DNA of 33,303 nt from Spirochaetaceae bacterium (GTDB taxonomy: Bacteria; Spirochaetota; Spirochaetia; Treponematales; Breznakiellaceae), in NCBI GenBank assembly GCA_031280035.1, contig JAITHJ010000010.1, forward strand, positions 1 to 33,303, written 5' to 3'. Position 1 is the stretch's first letter; each line of letters begins with the position of its first letter. The notes below the pieces were generated by a model. The model was not told the origin of the DNA. It made no database searches and saw only the letters and a list, made by a program, of their open reading frames with translations. The position numbers were made by a program, and so were the translations under genes. Shown piece by piece: positions 1-5,715 of the stretch.

Positions 1-12
1 AAGTAACGGCAT
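1..12 (-). CDS. 5' start of an ORF continuing outside the window (ATG CCG TTA CTT...), possibly the missing spike part of VgrG
   Basis: Minus strand reads TAG GAGGTGCGGAT ATG CCG TTA CTT: strong SD (GGAGGT) overlapping the vgrG stop, 6 nt before ATG. Only 4 codons visible. Confidence 0.45.
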
Positions 13-23
13 ATCCGCACCTC

Positions 24-1238
24 CTAGCAATAACGTTTTATAGAATCTTCACCCCAGTCCAGGGCGGTAAACTCAACATTCGCGCGCTCGCCGGTTTCTA
101 TATCCTGCGGCGGCGCGGACAATTCGCGCGGCCATAAAGAACGGGCGTAAACACGCGCTCCGGTTACAACGGCATCCTGCGCGGCGCTGTCTCCCACGCC
201 GTTAAAATGACGGAGCTTAAACTGCAACCCCGGCGCCAGCGCAAGATTGCCGGCCTTGCCCGTCCATTTTTCCTGTTTTAACGCAAATGAAACCGAACGC
301 GCGCTAATAATGCGCTTTATGTCGGCGTCTACTTCCGTTTTTTCCGTACGGTGGTCAAATCCATGAAACAGCGAATCATAACTGCAATAACGGCGGCCCG
401 CCTTAACATCGCCATGTTTCCACTCTTGAGAACCGTAGTTTGATCCCGGATATGAAGCGGTTATTTCAAGACCGTCCACACCTATAGCGTTTTCCATACT
501 CCACGCATCCATTTTCCACAAATTATGCGCTTCGTCATAATCAACAAAATCAAATTGAACAATTTCCGGTATCTGCCGTTTGTCGGAATATTCATAAAAA
601 GGAAGCGGAAACCGCTCTCCTTCAGAAAAATACAAATCAGCGCGGCCGGTGTTGCTTTCAGCGGCAGGATTGTTATGCACAAACATCCAGCTTAAACCAT
701 AGAGACCCATAATCCGCTCAATAAACGCCAAATCAGATTCATTTGACTGTTCAAACATCAGGTTTTTGCTGAAGGTACTCCGGTTTACGTATTCATCGGC
801 AAACTGTCCGCAAATATCGTATTTAGATAAAATCTCTTCTATAATATCAGCGGGAGTTTTTCCGTAATACGGACGGCTAAACCGCGTCCATCGCAGACGG
901 GCAAGCTCGCTTTCAATGGTAATGCAGTAACGGTAACAGAACTCGTTGTTCCCGCCTGTAACAACCCCCAAATTTACAATACCGGTAATTACACCGTGGA
1001 GATTCCGGCTCCGTACTACCGTTCCGCTGGCTATCCGCTGGGAAATAACAAGAGATACGTTTTGATCGAGCAATTCCCGCAGATCTTTTTGCACACGGCG
1101 CGTTTTTGTAAGAACGGTAAGCTGCGCTTTATAGACCTGAGAAAAACCCTCGTCCAATACTAACTCATACGGAAAGAAATCTTTACACGCATCCCCGGCA
1201 ATAGCAAGCGACAGTGACATAGTTCCTTTTTCTGCCAT
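24..1238 (-). CDS. tssI: T6SS VgrG/TssI, gp27/gp44-like N-terminal portion only (404 aa)
   Basis: VgrG-like N-terminal half (FFPYELVLDEGFSQVYKAQLTVLT..., YYGKTPADIIEEILSKY, FEQSNESDLAFIERIMGLYGLSWMF); lies directly downstream of hcp and PAAR genes; stops before any gp5-like OB/beta-helix region. Confidence 0.88.
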   Translation of the reverse strand: MAEKGTMSLSLAIAGDACKDFFPYELVLDEGFSQVYKAQLTVLTKTRRVQKDLRELLDQNVSLVISQRIASGTVVRSRNLHGVITGIVNLGVVTGGNNEFCYRYCITIESELARLRWTRFSRPYYGKTPADIIEEILSKYDICGQFADEYVNRSTFSKNLMFEQSNESDLAFIERIMGLYGLSWMFVHNNPAAESNTGRADLYFSEGERFPLPFYEYSDKRQIPEIVQFDFVDYDEAHNLWKMDAWSMENAIGVDGLEITASYPGSNYGSQEWKHGDVKAGRRYCSYDSLFHGFDHRTEKTEVDADIKRIISARSVSFALKQEKWTGKAGNLALAPGLQFKLRHFNGVGDSAAQDAVVTGARVYARSLWPRELSAPPQDIETGERANVEFTALDWGEDSIKRYC

Positions 1239-1247
1239 ATTTTCCTC

Positions 1248-1535
1248 TTAAACTATAACATTAACATTAGGACAGACCAAAACTGCGGTCGCCACAGGAA
1301 TACCAATAACAGAAACGCCGCTCACCAAACTGCCTATACAGGCTTGCGGCCTGCCTTTGGCCAGTTTATTGAGAGCGGTGGTCATTGTAACAACTCCGGC
1401 TACGCAAAAAGGCCCTGCAACGGCGTCACCCATACAAGCTACAGGCAAACCTTTTATCATCGTTGTAAAGCCGCCCGGACCAATAATCACATCTCCGGTA
1501 GCGGTTAAATTAGCAATAGTAGCGGCAGGCGTCAT
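1248..1535 (-). CDS. PAAR-domain spike-tip protein (95 aa)
   Basis: Small Gly/Pro/Val-rich protein MTPAATIANLTATGDVIIGPGGFTTMIKGLPVACMGDAVAG..., PAAR-like repeats, between hcp and vgrG. Confidence 0.8.
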   Translation of the reverse strand: MTPAATIANLTATGDVIIGPGGFTTMIKGLPVACMGDAVAGPFCVAGVVTMTTALNKLAKGRPQACIGSLVSGVSVIGIPVATAVLVCPNVNVIV

Positions 1536-1562
1536 AGCAACCCCCTATATTACGCAAGCAAC

Positions 1563-1599
1563 TTGACGGCGTTCCGGCAAACCGCCGGAGCGCCGTCAA
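1563..1599 (-). repeat. Hairpin between hcp and PAAR genes (9-bp outer stem plus inner stem, no U tract)
   Basis: TTGACGGCG(1563-1571) pairs with CGCCGTCAA(1591-1599); inner TCCGG/CCGGA continues the stem. Confidence 0.75.
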
Positions 1600-1615
1600 C
1601 CCAACAAGTAGAATA

Positions 1616-2110
1616 CTAGGTATTTGTTACCTGATTCCATTTTGTTTCAATCGCGCCGTCTTTGGTGCCGTCTGGTTTAATCGGCATAACCTTTACAACG
1701 ATCTCCGCCGCAACAAGCTGAACTTCTTCAACCGGCTGCTGTGAAGCTACGTCGTCAGACTTTGGATTGAGCGTTTTGATCTCCGCTTTGGCTACCCGTA
1801 CGCTGTTGAGAGTGATTTCGTATACGGGCGTCTGTGAACCGCCGAGTACACGGCAATACTCAAACTTGGCCTGCTTAATCACCTCTCCCTTCATACAAGA
1901 AAGCTGAAGTTTCGGAGTTGCCTTGTCAACCGCATGAGTAAAGGAAAACGGGATAAACTGCCCCCGCCCCTGTACATCCGATGAAGCCTGCACATTGATG
2001 TTCTGCAAAGCTCCGTGAGAGAATGAGAGAATGTCCAGCCATTTCTCATGCTTCGTGTCAGAAGCCTGTCCCTCAATTCCGTCAAGTTTTAAAAAATAAA
2101 CACTTGCCAT
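1616..2110 (-). CDS. hcp: T6SS tube protein Hcp/TssD (164 aa)
   Basis: MASVYFLKLDGIEGQASDTKHEKWLDILSFSHG... is a typical Hcp N-terminus (IxGES/GQA, WxxILSFSHG), size and context. Confidence 0.93.
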   Translation of the reverse strand: MASVYFLKLDGIEGQASDTKHEKWLDILSFSHGALQNINVQASSDVQGRGQFIPFSFTHAVDKATPKLQLSCMKGEVIKQAKFEYCRVLGGSQTPVYEITLNSVRVAKAEIKTLNPKSDDVASQQPVEEVQLVAAEIVVKVMPIKPDGTKDGAIETKWNQVTNT

Positions 2111-2142
2111 ATTTCGCTCCTTAAAATATTAAAGATATATTT

Positions 2143-2171
2143 ATTATACTTAACAAAAATAAATTTGTCAA
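2143..2171 (-). promoter_or_regulatory. Consensus sigma70-type promoter for hcp-PAAR-vgrG
   Basis: Minus strand TTGACA (2166-2171), 17-nt spacer, TATAAT (2143-2148): both hexamers match consensus exactly with optimal spacing. Confidence 0.75.
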
Positions 2172-2254
2172 TACCCCATTTTAATTTTTCAAAACCGCTC
2201 AACGTAATTAAAAATTATAAAAAAGTCAATAAAAAATAATTCCGGCAAAATCTA

Positions 2255-2284
2255 TTGACCTGAATAGCTAATTCAGATTATAAT
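2255..2284 (+). promoter_or_regulatory. Candidate promoter for tssABC
   Basis: TTGACC (2255-2260), 18-nt spacer, TATAAT (2279-2284), 38 nt upstream of tssA ATG; spacer carries dyad CTGAAT-agcta-ATTCAG. Confidence 0.65.
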
Positions 2285-2321
2285 CTATTTAAGATTAAAA
2301 TATCAACCAAAGGCGGAAATC

Positions 2322-3380
2322 ATGACAATTGAAGAGTTGGCTGTTCCTCTGGAAGGAGAAAACCCTGCCGGAGAAAACCTTGAATATGATACCTTGTATC
2401 TTGAATTGGATACGCTGGCTGTTCCGGTACCGGAAAGTCAGATGGGCGACTCAAAAATAGAAGGACACGAACCGGACTGGAAAAAACTCAAAGATAATTG
2501 TCTGGAATTATGGAAAAGAACGCGCGATCTGCGCGTTGCCGTCTATATCGTTGTGGCTGAAACGGCTGTGGGCGGACTTAAAGAATGCCGCGATGCGCTT
2601 AAGATTGTGGAATTTCTTATGCGCGATATGTGGGAAACCCTGTACCCCAGACTTGATCCTGATGACGGCAACGACCCAACGGAACGTCTTAATATCCTCG
2701 CGATGCTTTCGCCGGATCCTGGCTCATTTAACGATCCCATTATGTTTATCGCAAAATTCAGGCTGCTGCGCCTTATTCCTGCGCTTCCCTATACGCTGCG
2801 CGATTATCTTATCTCTATAAATGAGCTTGAAAGCCCCAGCGGACAAAACATTGACGCAAATCTTATCACCGGCGAATTTATGCGTATCCCGCTGGAAGAG
2901 ATAAGAGAACAGGCCTCTGTCGCGGAAGATATAAAGGAAACAATCGCGGCCATCTGCGCCTGCGCAAATGAAAAAATGGGCGATGCCGGTACGCTTTCTA
3001 TGGCGTCTCTTTCTGCGGAGGTAAACCGGCTCTGCAAATTCTTTGCCGGATATCTGGAATCTTTTGGCGCAGAAGACGCTTCCTCAAACACGGAAGCCTT
3101 TGCCGGCGCAGGGCCGGAACTGGCTCAAATGGCCGGTGGAGGAGGCGCGTTCAATCTTTCATCTTTCCGCGCTTCTTCACGCGCCGATGCGCTCTTGCTT
3201 TTGAGAAAAGGCGCGGAGTACTTTCAGCTTCAAGAACCGAACAGCCCGATTCCGCTGTTAATTAAGCGCGCTATGCGTTTTTCAGAGATGAATTTTATCG
3301 ACTTAATAGAAGATATTGTTCCAGACGCTCTTTCCAGAGGAAAAGAAGTTCTTGGAATTAAAGATGATTCAAATTCATAA
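2322..3380 (+). CDS. tssA: T6SS cap/assembly protein TssA (ImpA-N family, 352 aa)
   Basis: MTIEELAVPLEGENPAGENLEYDTLYLELD...DWKKLKDNCLELWKRTRDLRVAVYI is typical ImpA_N; C-terminal RASSRADALLLLRKGAEYFQLQEPNSPIPLLIKRA typical of TssA; next to tssBC. Confidence 0.92.
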   Translation: MTIEELAVPLEGENPAGENLEYDTLYLELDTLAVPVPESQMGDSKIEGHEPDWKKLKDNCLELWKRTRDLRVAVYIVVAETAVGGLKECRDALKIVEFLMRDMWETLYPRLDPDDGNDPTERLNILAMLSPDPGSFNDPIMFIAKFRLLRLIPALPYTLRDYLISINELESPSGQNIDANLITGEFMRIPLEEIREQASVAEDIKETIAAICACANEKMGDAGTLSMASLSAEVNRLCKFFAGYLESFGAEDASSNTEAFAGAGPELAQMAGGGGAFNLSSFRASSRADALLLLRKGAEYFQLQEPNSPIPLLIKRAMRFSEMNFIDLIEDIVPDALSRGKEVLGIKDDSNS

Positions 3381-3384
3381 CGCC

Positions 3385-3413
3385 TTGACAAATATGGCGT
3401 TATGAAATATAAA
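3385..3413 (+). promoter_or_regulatory. Candidate internal promoter for tssBC
   Basis: TTGACA (3385-3390), 17-nt spacer, TATAAA (3408-3413); -35 sits in the loop of the perfect 9-bp inverted repeat CATAACGCC...GGCGTTATG (3376-3404). Confidence 0.55.
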
Positions 3414-3483
3414 TGTACGGTTGTTTCATGAAATCCGCAGGGTTTCTTTTGGAATAATAAAAATTTAATAGCAGAGGTATAGT

Positions 3484-4029
3484 ATGTCAGGTAGCAGTCA
3501 AGCATTTATTGCAAAAAACCGGGCGCCCCGTGTTCAAATCGATTATGATGTTGAAGTTTATGGAGCGCAGAAGAAGGTCAATATTCCTTTCGTAATGGGC
3601 GTTATGTCGGATCTTTCTGGAAAACCGGAAGAACCTCTGCCCAAAGTCGATGACCGCAAGTCAATGGAATTTACCGCTGATAATTTTAACGAGCGTCTGA
3701 AAGCCATTAAACCACGAGTTGCGTTTACCGTTCCTAACACCCTTGCCGGAGAAGGCAACATCGCTGTAGACATGACCTTCCAGAGCATGGAAGATTTTTC
3801 TCCGGCGGCAATTGCGTCAAAAGTTGACGGTCTCAAGCAGCTTATGGAATCACGGCAGCAGCTTGCCAATTTATTGTCGTATATGGACGGAAAAGCCGGA
3901 GCGGAAGAGCTTTTGACCAAGCTTTTATCAGACCCCGCGCTGCTTAAAGCTTTATCTTCTAAAGCAAAAGATGACGGCGCTGATACGAGTGATCAGAAAT
4001 CCGGTAAAGCCAATAAGAAGGAGAAATAA
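3484..4029 (+). CDS. tssB: T6SS contractile sheath small subunit TssB (181 aa)
   Basis: AFIAKNRAPRVQIDYDVEVYGAQKKVNIPFVMGVMSDLSG... matches the TssB/VipA pattern; immediately upstream of tssC. Confidence 0.95.
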   Translation: MSGSSQAFIAKNRAPRVQIDYDVEVYGAQKKVNIPFVMGVMSDLSGKPEEPLPKVDDRKSMEFTADNFNERLKAIKPRVAFTVPNTLAGEGNIAVDMTFQSMEDFSPAAIASKVDGLKQLMESRQQLANLLSYMDGKAGAEELLTKLLSDPALLKALSSKAKDDGADTSDQKSGKANKKEK

Positions 4030-4031
4030 TT

Positions 4032-5516
4032 ATGGCCGGCGAGCAAAAAATTGAGGCGTTAAGCGCCGATACCGTTGAATTAAATGACTTTGAAAAACTT
4101 GTTCAGCAGGAATTTAAACCGCAGTCTGAAGCGGCGCAAACGGCAGTTCAAGGAGCGGTAAAAACACTGATAAATCAGGCGCTGGAAAACGCGAATATGG
4201 TTTCCACTGACGCCATAAAAACGATAGAAGGAATCATTGCTGAACTGGATAAAAAATTATCGGAACAGGTAAATCTTATCCTTCATCATCCTGATTTTAC
4301 CGGTTTGGAAAGCGCGTGGCGCGGGCTTGACTATCTTGTAAGCAATACTCAAACCAGCGATACGCTGAAAATCAAGGTCTTGAATATATCCAAAACAGAA
4401 GTTTCAAAGACGCTGCGCCGTTTTAAAGGAACGGCATGGGATCAAAGCCCCCTTTTCAAACGTTTTTACGAAGATGAGTACGGCACCGCCGGCGGCGAGC
4501 CTTATGGCGCATTAATCGGCGATTATTATTTTAATCACACGCCGCAGGATATTGAACTTCTGAAAGGAATAGCTCAAATTGCGTCGGCCTCTCATATGCC
4601 GTTTGTTTCTGCAGCCGATCCTTCGATTCTTAACCTTGCTTCATGGCAGGAACTCGCTAATCCGCGCGATATTGCCAAGATCTTTTCCACGCCGGAATAT
4701 CAGGCGTGGCGCGCGTTCCGTAACTCTGACGACAGCCGCTATGTTGCACTGACGCTTCCCCGTGTTTTGAGCCGGACGCCTTACGGCGCAAAAACAAATC
4801 CCGTTGAGGAATTTGACTTTGAAGAAGAAGTAGGCGCCGGAGACAGCGAAAAATATAATTGGATGAACGCCGCCTATGCGATGGGAACAAATATTAACCG
4901 TTCCTTTGCCACGTACGGCTGGTGCGCCAATATTCGGGGCGTTGAATCCGGCGGCGCGGTTCAGGGACTGCCTACTCATACATTTCCTTCAGAAGACGGT
5001 GGCATGGCGCAAAAATGCCCAACGGAAATTGCCATTACAGACCGCCGCGAAGCTGAGTTATCAAAAAACGGATTCCTTCCGTTAATTCATTGGAAAAACA
5101 CTGATTATGCGGTATTTCTTGGAGGACAGACCGTCAACGCTCCGGCGGAGTATGATTCGCCCGATGCAACGGCAAACGCTGCGCTTTCAGCGCGGCTTCC
5201 GTATATCTTTGCGGCCAGCCGTTTTTCACACTTCCTTAAATGCATTGTCCGTGACAAGATAGGCTCTTTCAAAGAACGCCTTGATATGGAGCGGTTTTTG
5301 GGCGACTGGATTGCCCAGTTTGTTACAGGCGATCCCAACGCCTCCGAAGAAGTCAAGGCAAAGTACCCGTTGGCTGAGGCGCGCGTTGAGGTTGAAACGG
5401 TAGAAGGCCAGCCCGGTTACTATAATGCGCGTTTTTATATGAGGCCGCATTATCAACTTGAAGGACTTACCGCTTCTTTAAGGCTTGTAACAAAGGTTCC
5501 AAGCGGAGCGCAGTAA
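4032..5516 (+). CDS. tssC: T6SS contractile sheath large subunit TssC (494 aa)
   Basis: LHHPDFTGLESAWRGLDYLVSNT, EFDFEEEVGAGDSEKYNWMNAAYAMGTNINRSFATYGWCANIRGVESGG: highly characteristic TssC/VipB motifs. Confidence 0.97.
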   Translation: MAGEQKIEALSADTVELNDFEKLVQQEFKPQSEAAQTAVQGAVKTLINQALENANMVSTDAIKTIEGIIAELDKKLSEQVNLILHHPDFTGLESAWRGLDYLVSNTQTSDTLKIKVLNISKTEVSKTLRRFKGTAWDQSPLFKRFYEDEYGTAGGEPYGALIGDYYFNHTPQDIELLKGIAQIASASHMPFVSAADPSILNLASWQELANPRDIAKIFSTPEYQAWRAFRNSDDSRYVALTLPRVLSRTPYGAKTNPVEEFDFEEEVGAGDSEKYNWMNAAYAMGTNINRSFATYGWCANIRGVESGGAVQGLPTHTFPSEDGGMAQKCPTEIAITDRREAELSKNGFLPLIHWKNTDYAVFLGGQTVNAPAEYDSPDATANAALSARLPYIFAASRFSHFLKCIVRDKIGSFKERLDMERFLGDWIAQFVTGDPNASEEVKAKYPLAEARVEVETVEGQPGYYNARFYMRPHYQLEGLTASLRLVTKVPSGAQ

Positions 5517-5530
5517 AATTTGTTTGTATA

Positions 5531-5568
5531 AAAAACACCTTTGTAAAATTACAAAGGTGTTTTTTTTT
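5531..5568 (+). terminator. Rho-independent terminator after tssABC
   Basis: ACACCTTTGTAA-AA-TTACAAAGGTGT perfect stem followed by a T tract, 15-50 nt after the tssC stop. Confidence 0.92.
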
Positions 5569-5664
5569 CATGGCGGACGCACCGGCAACACAATAAAATT
5601 TGCAAGATATTAAACTCCACGCTGAATAAAAAGCATAATCTTGACACAATTTTTTGGTATGACA

Positions 5665-5691
5665 GCCGCAGCGGAATGTCTGCGGCGTTTT
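5665..5691 (+). promoter_or_regulatory. Leader hairpin/dyad upstream of the copper ATPase gene
   Basis: GCCGCAG(5665-5671)-cggaatgt-CTGCGGC(5680-5686) followed by GTTTT, about 25 nt upstream of the ATG. Confidence 0.45.
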
Positions 5692-5715
5692 AATTAGTCA
5701 GGAAAAGAGGATAAA

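Noticed and set aside
5517-5715. tRNA or small RNA gene between tssC and copA
   Set aside because: Beyond the terminator and the copA leader hairpin I see no cloverleaf or other RNA signature; no tRNA/rRNA recognised anywhere in the window.
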